DNA from: Erigeron canadensis
Taxonomy: Eukaryota > Streptophyta > Magnoliopsida > Asterales > Asteraceae
Assembly: GCF_010389155.1 (NCBI RefSeq)
Contig: NC_057762.1
Span: 39,244,055-39,308,054, forward strand
DNA length: 64,000 bases
Direction of reading: 5' to 3'
In this document: one piece after another, positions 1-10,140 of the stretch
Layout of the letters: every line of letters starts with the position of its first letter
Numbering within the stretch: position 1 is the stretch's first letter
Notes under the pieces: model-generated
The model's database searches: none
What the model saw: the letters and a program-made list of their open reading frames with translations, nothing else
Told to the model about the DNA's origin: nothing
Position numbers and translations under genes: made by a program

Positions 1-520
1 TATGTCGGTTTGTGGAGAAAGGCGAGAAAGGTCTTCAAGGAATCGTTTTTGTGGTTTGTTAGTGCCTTTGGAAGGCCAGAGGAACGATAAAATATTTAAC
101 AAAGTGAATGTTAATTAATGTAGAGGCGATATTCCAAGAAATTAAAATGATTGGTTTCCAATGTTGTTGTAATAGGGCCAGGGATATTCGATCAAGGTGG
201 AGAAGATTATTCACGAGATCAAGGCCTTGAGTTTTTTGTGGCTCAAGAATCGGTCGAGTCTAAGTTCTCCTAGTTGGCAAGAAAGAACATCTTTAAATGT
301 AAATTTGTAATCTTTATAGTATACTTGTAAAAGAGTTGGCCACTCCACAATTTGTGGGTGTTTGGCGGTTTATGAATAAAATTTAACTTTCAAAAAAAAA
401 GCTGGCAAGATTGGCTCAGCTACAATTTTTGTAACTAGTATTTATATAGTTTCACTACTCATTTGTTTTGAGTGAGTCAGGTGTGTGTTGTGAATAAAGT
501 TACTTTAAAGAAAAACCATT
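1..520 (+). mobile_element. LINE-like retrotransposon 3' tails (decayed)
   Basis: Conceptual translation in shifting frames gives phrases typical of the C-terminal end of plant LINE reverse transcriptases (an IIHEIKALSFLWLKNRSS-like string followed by SWQERTSLNVNL near 205-310). A short A run follows at about 390-399. A second similar tail (SWQDWLSYN-like) starts at about 403 and runs to about 515. Frames are broken and no full domain remains. What is seen is the residual peptide pattern and the A-rich ends; the LINE assignment is inferred. The start lies outside the window. Confidence 0.45.
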
Positions 521-746
521 TACAATATTTTTTTTAACAATTTAACAAGATAATCTCGATCAATAATTAGCTACTAGATGAGCTTTCAGAAGCACGAATA
601 TTGAATTATCGATTAGATAAGCTTTGCAATAAAAAAAGTTGTATCAAATCTAGCTAATCAATGCAACAATCAAATTAAGCAATATATATTGTATTTGACA
701 TATGCAAGTATATTTAAATTCAAGTTGGTACGACGAGAGTTACATT

Positions 747-754
747 TTATATAT
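747..754 (+). promoter_or_regulatory. Possible TATA box of the UGT gene
   Basis: The TTATATAT stretch lies about 60 bases before the UGT start codon, so the leader would be only about 30 bases. Placement fits a plant core promoter, but the DNA is AT-rich, so this is only suggestive. Confidence 0.3.
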
Positions 755-811
755 TAAATACAGTGGTTAAAATGAGCTGCTTGGATCGGAAGTGAGACAC
801 ACCAGATTGCC

Positions 812-2224
812 ATGGACGAAAATAGTAGCAACAATAATAATAATGTTAACATAGCAATGCTCCCATGGCTGGCATTTGGTCATATGATTCCGTTTCTTGA
901 GCTAGCAAAGCTTATGGCCGCCAAAGGCCACAACATTTACTTCATATCGACTCCTCGAAACATTGATCGTCTCCCTCAAATCCCGAAAACTTTAATTCCT
1001 TTCATAAAATTTGTCAAAGTCAATCTACCAAAAGTCAAAAACCTCCCAGAAAACGCAGAATCCACAAAGGATGTACCCTTTGATGATGTTAAGTACCTCA
1101 AAATCGCTTGCGATGGACTCCAACAACCCGTCTCTGATTTCCTAAAAACCACGTCTCCAGATTGGATCATCTCTGATTTCTGTAACTATTGGTTGGGCCA
1201 AATAGCAGGGGATTATGGAGTCCGTATGGCTTATTTCAGTGTCTTTCCGGCTGTAATCCTCGGTTTTATGGGTTCCCCTGAGGTTCTAATGTACGGAGAC
1301 GATGAGCAGCAGAAGACGTTGGAAGACTTTATCGAAACGCCTAGGTGGATTTCTTTCGAATCCGATGTTCGACCAAGCCTGTTTCAGCTTACTAGAATGA
1401 CATCATTAAGTAATAATCTCAAAGATGATGGTGAGAAACAAGTTGGGGATACGTATCGCCTTGGAGCCACCATCCAAAGCTGCAACGCCGTGCTTGTGAG
1501 AAGTAGTTTGGAATTCGAGCCAGACTGGTTGAACCTCCTAAACCGACTTTACAAGAAACCCGTGATTCCAGTGGGGCTTTTACCGGCAACAGCTACTAAT
1601 AATGACAACGATACTAGTTGGCGGGAAGCGAGAGAGTGGTTGGATAAGCGTGAGAAAGGGTCGGTTGTTTATATTGGTTTTGGTACCGAAACAAAACCAA
1701 GTCAATACGAGTTAACGCAGATGGCTTTAGGGTTAGAGCTTAGTGGCTTACCTTTTTACTGGGTGTTAATTGATCAACGTGGGGCATCAGATGATGAAGT
1801 GATCAAGTTGCCACATGGGTTTGAGGATCGGACTCGTGAACGTGGTGTGGTGTGTACGAGTTGGGCACCACAGTTCAAGATACTGAGTCATGAAGCCGTT
1901 GGAGGTTTGTTGATTCACTCGGGTATGAGTTCGGTTGTGGAAGGGCTTCAACTAGGTAAACCACTTGTATTGTTCCCAATGTTGATAGACCAAGGTCTGA
2001 TTGCAAGTTATTTGGTGGAGAAGAGGATTGCGTGTATGATTCATAGGGAGGAGGTGGACGGGTCGTTTGAGCCAGAATCGGTGGCTGACTCGCTGAGTCT
2101 TGTGATGGTTAAACAAGAGGGGAAAATGTATAGAGACAAAGCTAAAGAGATGATGTCTTTGTTTAGTGACAGAAATATTCAAGACAAGTGTTTGGATGAG
2201 CTTATGCATTTTATGATGAACTAG
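812..2224 (+). CDS. UDP-glycosyltransferase, UGT91 family
   Basis: Family 1 glycosyltransferase predicted to move a sugar from a UDP-sugar to a small acceptor in the cytosol. It is a single exon of 470 residues, the usual family length, starting at the first ATG after an in-frame run of Ser/Asn codons. The N-terminal PWLAFGHMIPFLELAK motif holds the likely catalytic base His24, and PDWIISDF supplies the acidic partner. The C-terminal PSPG box is exactly 44 residues (Trp351 to Gln394) and ends in Asp-Gln, as in glucosyl-transferring members. The usual HCGW core reads HSGM, so the sugar-contacting Trp at PSPG position 22 is Met. UGT91D enzymes of Asteraceae (steviol glycoside type), as I recall them, also lack this Trp, so the change need not be inactivating. 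No frameshift or stop is seen. Family assignment is firm; the acceptor (triterpenoid, diterpenoid or flavonoid glycoside) cannot be read from sequence. Confidence 0.93.
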   Translation: MDENSSNNNNNVNIAMLPWLAFGHMIPFLELAKLMAAKGHNIYFISTPRNIDRLPQIPKTLIPFIKFVKVNLPKVKNLPENAESTKDVPFDDVKYLKIACDGLQQPVSDFLKTTSPDWIISDFCNYWLGQIAGDYGVRMAYFSVFPAVILGFMGSPEVLMYGDDEQQKTLEDFIETPRWISFESDVRPSLFQLTRMTSLSNNLKDDGEKQVGDTYRLGATIQSCNAVLVRSSLEFEPDWLNLLNRLYKKPVIPVGLLPATATNNDNDTSWREAREWLDKREKGSVVYIGFGTETKPSQYELTQMALGLELSGLPFYWVLIDQRGASDDEVIKLPHGFEDRTRERGVVCTSWAPQFKILSHEAVGGLLIHSGMSSVVEGLQLGKPLVLFPMLIDQGLIASYLVEKRIACMIHREEVDGSFEPESVADSLSLVMVKQEGKMYRDKAKEMMSLFSDRNIQDKCLDELMHFMMN

Positions 2225-2689
2225 TTGATCGTCTTCATATCTTTATGATGAACTTTTGTTGAAGTTTTATGAGAAGTGGCAGGGAAGTGAGTGAATTGAT
2301 TCGTTACTCTTTTTTTCTCGGCATGATTAATGGTTCGTTACTGCTTCGCGGTGACGACTAGATCAATTTGTTATTGCTACGAGAGAAGCTCCCACTTAAA
2401 TTTACTATAAATTTTTTCCGTTTGAAAAAACGATTCACATAATTAAATTATTGTACATTTAGATCACGTTAACAGTGAATTTTATTGTAAGAAACATGAA
2501 TACCATTAAATTAATAACACATAAGGGTAATTAATATGTAAATGCTACATCTTAACAGTCTATTTATACGTAATTTTATATTCACTTACCAATTTTTTCC
2601 CCTCATATGAACTTTTAACATATTTTACATGTTAATAAAATCATTCGCATGTGATCTAATGCATCAGTTTCAAGATCTCACGATTCATG
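2225..2689. other. Intergenic, UGT 3' flank
   Basis: AT-rich sequence with no ORF or clear transposon end. It must contain the UGT 3' UTR and, near its right end, the upstream promoter of the defensin-like gene. Confidence 0.5.
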
Positions 2690-2698
2690 TATATAAAA
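2690..2698 (+). promoter_or_regulatory. Likely TATA box of the defensin-like gene
   Basis: TATATAAAA lies 125 bases before the ATG of the signal-peptide exon. This spacing suits a plant TATA box with a leader of roughly 100 bases and supports the proposed exon 1 start. Confidence 0.5.
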
Positions 2699-2822
2699 AG
2701 GTTTTTGTAAATAAAAGGATTCTTACTACCTTCTCCGCATTTTTACTATCATATAAGATAGGAGGATATATAGGATTTCAAACTTCAATATTCATAAAGC
2801 TTGAAGGTTGTTTGTTAGGCAC

Positions 2823-5800
2823 ATGGAGAAAGTTGTTTCATCCTACTTTGTCGCGTTGGTTGCAATATTACTAATCTGTGCAAGTAAGTAATCTCAATTT
2901 ACTTCTCCAATTTTATGGTTATGTCTTTCCAAACCATCATATTTAGCATATTAGACCCAACAAGCTAAGACCTAGGCTTGTTGCCGACGATAGCTTGTTG
3001 TTACAACTCGTATGCCGATGTGATGGTGGACGCGTTGGACGAGCCAAAATTTTGGGTATTATTTTCTTTTCTATTTAACTGTTAGTTCGTTTTAAAAAAA
3101 AAAACAGTGTTTTAAAGAAAACTTTACTATTAACTTTTAGAAAAAAATATTAGTTTATTTCGTCTTTTTTCCCCTTGCCAAAACGGTATAAATACATCGC
3201 TATCTTAACCATAACAATCTTAAAACTTTTTATATCTGTATATATGTATATATGTACTATAATTTTTTAAAATTTTGTACATGGTTTTCTATCGATGTAT
3301 TTGTATTTATTATTTCTTACTCAGTAATAATATATTGTGTTAAATATTAATATAAATGATAGAGATTATTACATATAACTAACTATAACAACAGGGAGCT
3401 GATTTGCTCAAGTAAAGAATTGATGGGCACACTTAATTATTTATTTTATGACTTTTATACCCTTAATATATTTTACTCTCTTTTACTACAACTTTACAAA
3501 AAATCCCCTTTCACTTATATGTTGGCTTTATTTTCATACAATTTATACGGATTATGGAGTATTAGGGGCAGTTTGGTTCACATAATGCTTTTGAAGGAAT
3601 TGGAATTTGTTAAAGGAATTGGAATTTAAGGGAATTGGAATCTGAAAGTTTTAAAATATGTAATGTGTTTGATTGAGAGAATTCAATGGAATTCAATTTA
3701 AAGAATGTGAACGTAAACTACGGCAATTGACAAAACTAACCTTTATTACAATTTTATATATAACACATATTTATGTTTATATATAATTAAAAAATAATAA
3801 TAATAATAATAAATACATAAAAACCGTAAAGAGATATATGGTCGTCACTTCCATATCCCCAAATCACAGTAATCAATGTTCTTTTAACATCTCCATCATC
3901 ACTTTTAATAATCAATATTTATTCAATTTCTTATACTCTTTTTTTTTTCACACAATAACATCACCATCATCAATGTCTTTCTACCCAAAAATTTTACTTT
4001 CTTATTCTTCTATTTTAATTTTCAAAATCAATTGAAATCTATTAATCAAGATAAATGGAAAATGGAGCACAAAAACAAGGTTGGTGGACTGCGGTGGTTC
4101 TAAATTTTTAAGCATCGACGGTGGCTGCCATGGCGGTAGACAGTGGCTGTCATGGCAGTACAAAGGTTGGTGGCTGATGGCAGCACATCAAGATTGGTGG
4201 TTAGGTGGCTGCTCGAAAGTGGTGGCTGCAATGTCGTTCCAATCATAAGTGGTAACTGTCTAGGCGTTGCAGGGAGGTTGTGGTGGTGGTCGGCAGCAGT
4301 GTGGGGTACAACAATGAACAAGATGGCTACAACAGATGTAACGTACAAAGGAGGTTTAGATTTGTATTTTTTTGGGGGGCTTTTTTGTCAAAATTTCTGA
4401 ATTCCATTGGAATTGAAACTTTCCATGGATATGTTGAAGGATTTCTGAATTCTGCATTTCAAGGAATTGGAAAGAAAGTTTTAAATTCCAATTCCAACAT
4501 TTTATCCAACCAAACAATGTAAAGGAAGGAATTTAGATTCCAATTCCATGGAATTCCTAAGAATTCCATGAACCAAACACCCCCTTAGTGTATTAATACT
4601 CAATGGTTTCTCTCCTTCTCTATCTTATTCAATGGCTTCTCAAATCTCAAATAAATTAGAATATACTTCGCTCATACTCTGGTTTATATACATAACACAA
4701 AATATACTAATTCATCTTATTTGAGATGATGGTGATGTTTCAGCCTTCAAGCAAAAGTGCTAGTAAAAAGCAAAAAAATAAATAAATCAAAACATTGATT
4801 ATATCTATTTTTTTCTCGAAACAAAACAAACTATGTAACCAACTAGCATTCATATCTAATTTACCAGAAAAGTAAAACACTCTACCTGGCACCTATACAA
4901 CACCATTATTAACAAACAGACATGCAATTTCCACAAGTCAAACAATTATATAAATAAAATAAATAATAAAATAGTTCTTAAAAAAAATTTATTGAGTATG
5001 CAAGAATCATATATACAAAAACAAATTCTTAATGATTACAAAACTTAAGAAATCTATAGAATCAATAAACAATTATATGAAACGTTCAAAGTACATGGCT
5101 TGTAGTGGTTAATTACTTACATTTATTATAAGAAAAAAAGGGATGTTTGATGAATGATGACGACGCGAGAATTAGAATTGTTAAAATTGAAACAAATGGT
5201 AAAGGGTTACGGAGGGTTAAGATTGTAATATTTAGTTTTATATAGGATATAAAAGTCATTTGACATTCATTATATGTGTACCAATAATATAATTCCTTGA
5301 GCAAATCAGCTCCCATAACAACATGTCTATGTTATGTAAAAATCTCGTAAAATGTCTATGTAATGTAATGAATTTTCAAATCTTGGTTATTGGATGTACC
5401 CGGATATATATATGTGACAACCATATAATCTGTCACGTGTGAGTTTTTAATTGGCCAGTTACTCCAATAATCGAGATTTGAAAGTTTATTGCATGACATA
5501 GATATTTTACAAGCTTTTTGCATAACATAGATATTTGGCCATAGTTACTAGTTAGTTACATCCATAGTTAATAACCCTTAAATGATAACATAGCACAGAT
5601 AGCACCATCAAACTGAAGTTTTTGTGTATTGGGTTATGCGTAAAAATGGTTCAAAGTGTTTGATCAGTACGTGTGTCGTTGACATTACTCGAATAAACAG
5701 AGATATAAATGGGATCTTCGTTTTGAATAAGAAAACTTACAATATAGCTTTTATTATTGTAGTAAAGCGTGTTGTACTTTTCATAATCATGTGATGTTAG

Positions 5801-6250
5801 TTTCAGAGTTAAAGAATACTTGTTATCAATTATAACTTGGTTTCGGACTAATTCGGAGTATAACATTAACTATTAATTAGTTTTATTAACTTATTTAAAA
5901 GTTGACAATAACTAATGCAAGTCTAATTTATACATAGTTTCAAAAGTTTTCGGTTTCATATATATATATATATATATATATCAAATTTTATGTAAATATT
6001 TACTTGAGAGTTAAAGAAATGTACGTGTAATTTGTTTCCAGTGGTAGAAATCAATGGAGAAAGCAATGGTATTCTTTCTTTTGGCACGGAACAACCTAAT
6101 GTTCATGGTGGACCTTGCGTAGTGAATTTTTGCTATCGGCAAGGCAAATGCCGTGCTCCATCTTGTAAGTCTCATCAAGATTGTCGTAAATATTGTGGGT
6201 CAGGTCCATATGGCAAATGCTGGTCAAACAAATGTTGTTGCCTGATATAA
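2823..6250 (+). CDS. Defensin-like (LCR/DEFL) secreted cysteine-rich peptide, two exons
   Basis: Exon 1 is 2823-2883 and exon 2 is 6042-6250. The donor is GTAAGT after a phase-1 base, the acceptor is TTTCCAG, and the join is in frame, giving 89 residues. Exon 1 encodes only a signal peptide: Met-Glu-Lys, then a hydrophobic core (FVALVAILLICA). Exon 2 carries a short acidic propeptide-like stretch and ten cysteines spaced C-4-C-5-C-4-C-5-C-3-C-7-C-4-CCC. The CxxxC step followed by KCxxxKCxC matches the cysteine-stabilised alpha-beta pattern of plant DEFL/LCR peptides. A split between signal peptide and mature domain is the usual DEFL gene structure. The role is inferred to be a secreted antimicrobial or signalling peptide; the target is unknown. 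The intron (3158 bases) is unusually long because it holds a MULE-type MITE with a Tourist element nested inside, plus another foldback element. Whether it is still spliced efficiently is unknown. Confidence 0.78.
3394..5314. mobile_element. Mutator-like MITE, interrupted by a nested element
   Basis: Terminal inverted repeats begin GGGAGCTGATTTGCTCAAG at the left and end with its near-perfect complement at the right. The element is flanked by an exact 9-base duplication ATAACAACA (3385-3393 and 5315-5323), the size expected for Mutator superfamily insertion. Inverted similarity runs on for about 100 bases per arm. No transposase ORF is present. It sits in the defensin-like gene's intron. Confidence 0.85.
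3565..4584. mobile_element. Tourist/PIF-Harbinger-type element nested in the MULE MITE
   Basis: The ends GGGGCAGTTTGGTTCA and TGAACCAAACACCCCC are inverted, and a TTA target duplication flanks them (3562-3564 and 4585-4587). Sub-terminal GGAATTGGAATT repeats occur in opposite orientation at both ends. The interior holds a GGT/GGC-rich patch (4085-4300) that gives only shadow reading frames. It is non-autonomous and younger than the surrounding MITE because it interrupts it. Confidence 0.85.
5322..5542. repeat. Foldback (inverted-repeat) element
   Basis: Left arm (about 5322-5400) and right arm (about 5460-5542) are inverted copies, sharing (A/G)TCTATGTTATG(T/C)AAAAA near the tips and CAAATC(T/-)(T/C)G(G/A)TTATTGG near the loop. 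No clear target duplication was found. It adds to the same intron. Confidence 0.6.
5958..5981. repeat. (AT)12 microsatellite
   Basis: A pure AT dinucleotide run sits 60 bases before the exon 2 acceptor of the defensin-like gene. It is likely length-variable and lies close to the branch-point region. Confidence 0.9.
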
Positions 6251-6633
6251 AATTTACTTATGTAATTATGTTGAGCTATTAATTATTAAAATCAGGTAGT
6301 AATTAATTAATTGTAATAGCTTGGATTGCTATAATATTACTCGTATGATACTTGTGTTTATTATCATAAAATAGAAAGACTTTAATCCCGTGTATACATA
6401 TGGTTATACCAAAATAAGAATGTTAAAATATTTAGAGTTGTTTTTATGCTTATTGATGTTTTAGACATAGTTTTTTTTTCTTTTTTCTTTTTTTTTTGTA
6501 AGGGAGAGAGTTGTATTAACTTTTTTTTTTTTAATGCGAGTGACTACATATATATAGTCAATATATGTACATATTAAACAACCATTTTATTTTAACATTA
6601 ATTGTGAAAGACCTAAAATGGATTAAAAATATA

Positions 6634-6949
6634 CTAGCATGGTACCCGCGCGTTGCAGCGGATACCATTGACAATGCGTTCGATGTCGTGATTACCAAAA
6701 ACAGTATCAGTAAACAATTAATTAAGCGAGATACCACGATGATACCGTAGCTTCAATATAGACCAACAGTAACAAAAAATACACGTATTAACAATATAAG
6801 TTGATATTCAATTGAAGTGAAATTGTGAAAATAGTTTAAATAGGAATGCATTTTAATTGAAATAAAGGAAGGGCATTTTTGTACATTCGCATGGTTATAT
6901 TTCAACATTTGATGAGAGAGAGTGCTATTTTTTTATATAATAGTATAGA
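6634..6949 (-). mobile_element. Non-autonomous Helitron, 316 bp
   Basis: On the minus strand it starts TCTATACTATTATATAA and ends with a GC-rich hairpin (CCGC...GCGG) followed by GGTACCATGCTAG. It is inserted between host A and T, as Helitrons require (5' A|TC ... CTAG|T 3'), with no target duplication. It is the clearest complete member of a family repeated across this window. Confidence 0.8.
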
Positions 6950-6978
6950 TAAGAGGTCCCAAGAAAAAAATATCAATT

Positions 6979-7218
6979 TTTTTTCTGAACGTACATTTTT
7001 TTTGTCAGAGTCTGTTCACCCCATGTGTGGACTTTACATCCATCGGGCAGAATGTCATCGCGGTGGTTTACAGGGAAGAAACCCCCCGGATAGATGGCCA
7101 AATAGCATGACATCTACTACATTGAATGCTATTTGGGGTAATACCTGTGTCTCATTGGATTTGAACCTTAGTTGCCCAAGGAACAAACCTTCATTGGAGG
7201 TCTGAGAATCCACTGGGC
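6979..7218 (-). mobile_element. tRNA-derived SINE
   Basis: The minus strand has a polymerase III A box TAGCCCAGTGG and a B box GGTTCAAATCC at normal spacing, then a body of about 180 bases and an A-rich end (T run at 6979-6984 on plus). TATCAATT flanks both sides (6971-6978 and 7219-7226) as a probable target duplication. Confidence 0.7.
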
Positions 7219-7226
7219 TATCAATT

Positions 7227-8119
7227 AGCTTTAAAACTTTTCGCTTTTAATTTACAATATTTAAGAGTTAAATAAAAAGTATTTATGTCCATATAATATT
7301 CAAGAGTTAAATAAAATGTATTTATGTCCATATAATATTCAAAGTTAATTTACTCTTTGATTAAATTTACGAACTGTAAATATTTATAAATTAAGAAAGT
7401 TTAATTTTGATAAATTGTTGAAAAAGTAAAACATATCATCGATAATTAAGTTTAAAACAACTATTTTCTAAATAATTAATATTAAGATATAACAAATGGT
7501 GTTCGATATAACTCAATGAACTGGTTTTTGAACCAATGGGGTAACGTCATTTTAGTATTTTACCAATATAGAATATATGCAATAATGTTTTTTTTCTTTT
7601 TCTATTTGTAATATAGCATGGAGTTTTGCAGAATTGCAGATGTCATGGTTCTCAAAAAATTTTGTTGTTTTTAGCAAAGTAGTTCCAACGGTCTTTCGTA
7701 GTTCTCGGCGGTTGTTATGTAAGAAAGGAGGAGTAAAGATATATGTTGTGTCACATTTTTAATGCGTATGGATAAATGGTTACTGGACTAATGGTCCCAG
7801 AGGTGACTCTTTCCTTTGACTTTTGGGTTTTTTATCTCAATGTATTTTCTATGAGTAGGTTGCAGGTTCAGCAAATCGCTGGTTAAAATTTTCTCTAACA
7901 CGTCTGAATCAAAACTGACTTTACAAAAAAACATGCTTACGTATGTTTAATCTAATGTTATCTTACTATACCTGTGAAAAACGATCCCTAGTAGAATTAA
8001 ACATAACTATTAGATGGATTCATATTCAAGAATCATATTGCTTCAAAAATTAAGTCATTGACCCTTTTCGAATAAACACGGGTGTCTTGAAAAGGATCGA
8101 CATGCAATATAGGCTCATA
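7227..8119. other. Intergenic, nothing recognised
   Basis: AT-rich sequence without a credible ORF. A short direct duplication (TTAAATAAAA(A/T)GTATTTATGTCC, at about 7268 and 7309) is the only structure seen. Confidence 0.5.
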
Positions 8120-8470
8120 ATTAACAGTTCCTTCTTATGAGTTAGTATAATGGTATTTGCACAATGGGATGACGGTTTATTGGTGTCGATAACGAGTGGT
8201 GATAACAGCGACTATTGGTGGCGGTGGTGGTGTGGAGTGTTATAGGTTGATTTAATTGTGATAATGAAAATATTTTAGAGGATAAGAGCTTAAAGTGTAA
8301 ATTCGTAAGTTAAAAGTTTAAGGTGTAAATTAGTTCATTAAAAGTAAATTGAATAATTTCTAATAATAATTATTTTCATAAAAGGTATTATTTTAGGGAT
8401 ATTTCTACTTTGTAACTAAGTGTAACACTTTTGAAAATAGAGGATGAGATAATTTTATAACACAGAAAGA
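8120..8470 (-). mobile_element. Decayed Helitron-family relic
   Basis: The left end resembles the family terminus (TAATGGTATTTGCACAATGGGATGACGG in pieces). The GGTGGCGGTGGTGGTG patch and the following AATTGTGATAATG and TTAAAGTGTAAATT blocks match the bodies of the copies at 13332 and 29609. The CTAG terminus is no longer intact. Confidence 0.5.
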
Positions 8471-8922
8471 TTATTGATTTAATTGGTCTCTACTCTCTAG
8501 TCTCTGGTGACTAGTGACTTGATGTGTGCTTGCCCCAAAAACCGGCCCATAACCTACCAGCAAAGAAAAATACCAAATCCAACCAGTTTCCTTTCTATAT
8601 CAATCTAACAAGGCCCATGTTTTCAATCATGGGCAGGCAGCTGCATCACTAAGTAATGCAACTTTGTATGAAGATCGCGATCAATACACTTTATTTTGTT
8701 TTTTGGTTTAACCCCTTGAGAAATCAGTGTATTTACAAAAAAAATAGAGAGAAAACAATATAGCCAAAGTTATAAACGAATTAAACGTTTTACAAACTAC
8801 TCATGAACAATTATTAATTGAAAGAACATGAACAAAAAAGTTTCATTTTTATAATTAAATGAACATACACGATCATAAATCTCGTCCGTTCATTTATGTT
8901 CGTGAATGCTCGTTATTTCTTT

Positions 8923-8990
8923 TGTGAATGTTCAATAGTTCGTTTATTTATGTTCTTGTGAATGTTCGATAGTTCGTTTATTTATGTTCT
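8923..8990. repeat. 34-bp tandem repeat, two copies
   Basis: Two contiguous 34-base units beginning TGTGAATGTTC(A/G)ATAGTTC differ at a single base (8923-8956 and 8957-8990). The surrounding 8820-9000 region is built of related GTTCGTTTATTTATGTTC phrases. A diverged relative occurs near 27650-27760. Confidence 0.85.
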
Positions 8991-9059
8991 TGCGTTGATA
9001 TTCGTATGACCTTTGAAGTTTGTTTTCTTTTGAACTATTTATAGCTTTTTATATTAATT

Positions 9060-9984
9060 TGGATATTTGGTGATGTTTGATTTACTATTTACATTGAAAA
9101 TTGGTAGATGCTTAGAGGACATCAGTTGTTTCATCAGTATGCCTCATCAGAAGGTGCCATATGTAGTTCATTCCCCATTCGTTCCAATAGGGACGGGTTG
9201 TTATGGTGCTTCCGCTATCCAAGGACAAGTGAACACTATTGGGTTCGACTTGTCCTTGAACTCGTCTTTGTGCCACTTGCTCCAATATGGACGAGTTGTT
9301 ATGTGTTTTTTTTTTTTGAAAAAATAAATTAATTTGTGAGTCTTAAATTAAATAAAAGTTGGGTCAAAGACTAGTCTTCAGTATTGAGTTGGTTTAGGGA
9401 AAATAATCATTGGATGGTGTTTTGCTGATGTGACACTGATTTGGAATAATCCATCTGGGGACTAGTCCTTAGTGTAAGGCTGCCCCTCAGTGCTTAACCT
9501 TATTGATCTCATTGGCATCATCTCATCAGTGGGTGTATTGGTTTGATCCTGCCGGTGAGTTATTGATGAAAAAAAAGAGTTCTTATATGATATTTTTTCA
9601 TTGTGGATGTGTATATGAATTGTGGATGTATGTGTATATGTATATAAAAGAAAAGAATTAAGATGATGAAGCAATTGATAATGAAGTAATATCTATCCAT
9701 GGCCATATTAAACTAAATGGAGTGGTAAGAAAAAGAGGGCGTCCCGACTGAGGTGGTACCATGTTCGCCTCTCTTCCGCCTCTCTTCCGCCCGAAACATT
9801 GTCCCCGTTGAACGAACCCTCACCGTCGCCCTATTTTTCGTTGACCAGCACATGGACCAAGGCAAAAGTGACATTGAGGGGGAGAAAAAATAGCCTTTTT
9901 TTCTTTTCTTTTTGTTTTTTTAATCTGTTTTTTGTATTGTATAGAAAGAGGTTGGGTATTGTAAAACAAGTATTAAAAAACAAA
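9060..9984. other. Intergenic, unclassified repeat debris
   Basis: It contains two diverged copies of a phrase CCAATA(G/T)GGACG(G/A)GTTGTTATG (about 9184 and 9280) and an inverted pair GGACAAGT/ACTTGTCC (about 9221 and 9248). A GC-richer patch lies at 9738-9880. Short ORFs here have no recognisable protein features. Confidence 0.4.
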
Positions 9985-10140
9985 TAGGACAATATCTTGA
10001 TCCTTAGATCATAGTTAAATTGATGCACGAAGATTAACGAAGCAATTGATGCACAATACTTTTCATGATGTACGGTGATTTTCAGTGAAGAGAAACATTT
10101 TGTTTTATTTGTTTTACTTTAATATTTGTTTTATTTTACC
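9985..10140 (+). repeat. Dispersed repeat, copy 1
   Basis: The segment around ATTGATGCACGAAGATTAACG and CATGATGTACGGTGATTTTC is matched in inverted orientation at 52925-53135. No termini are identified, so the class is unknown. Confidence 0.6.

Noticed and set aside
4143..4400. 85-codon GGT/GTG-rich ORF
   Set aside because: Lies inside a non-autonomous Tourist element; composition produces open frames on both strands.
6879..7205. 108-codon ORF
   Set aside because: It is the antisense reading of a tRNA-derived SINE and the end of a Helitron.
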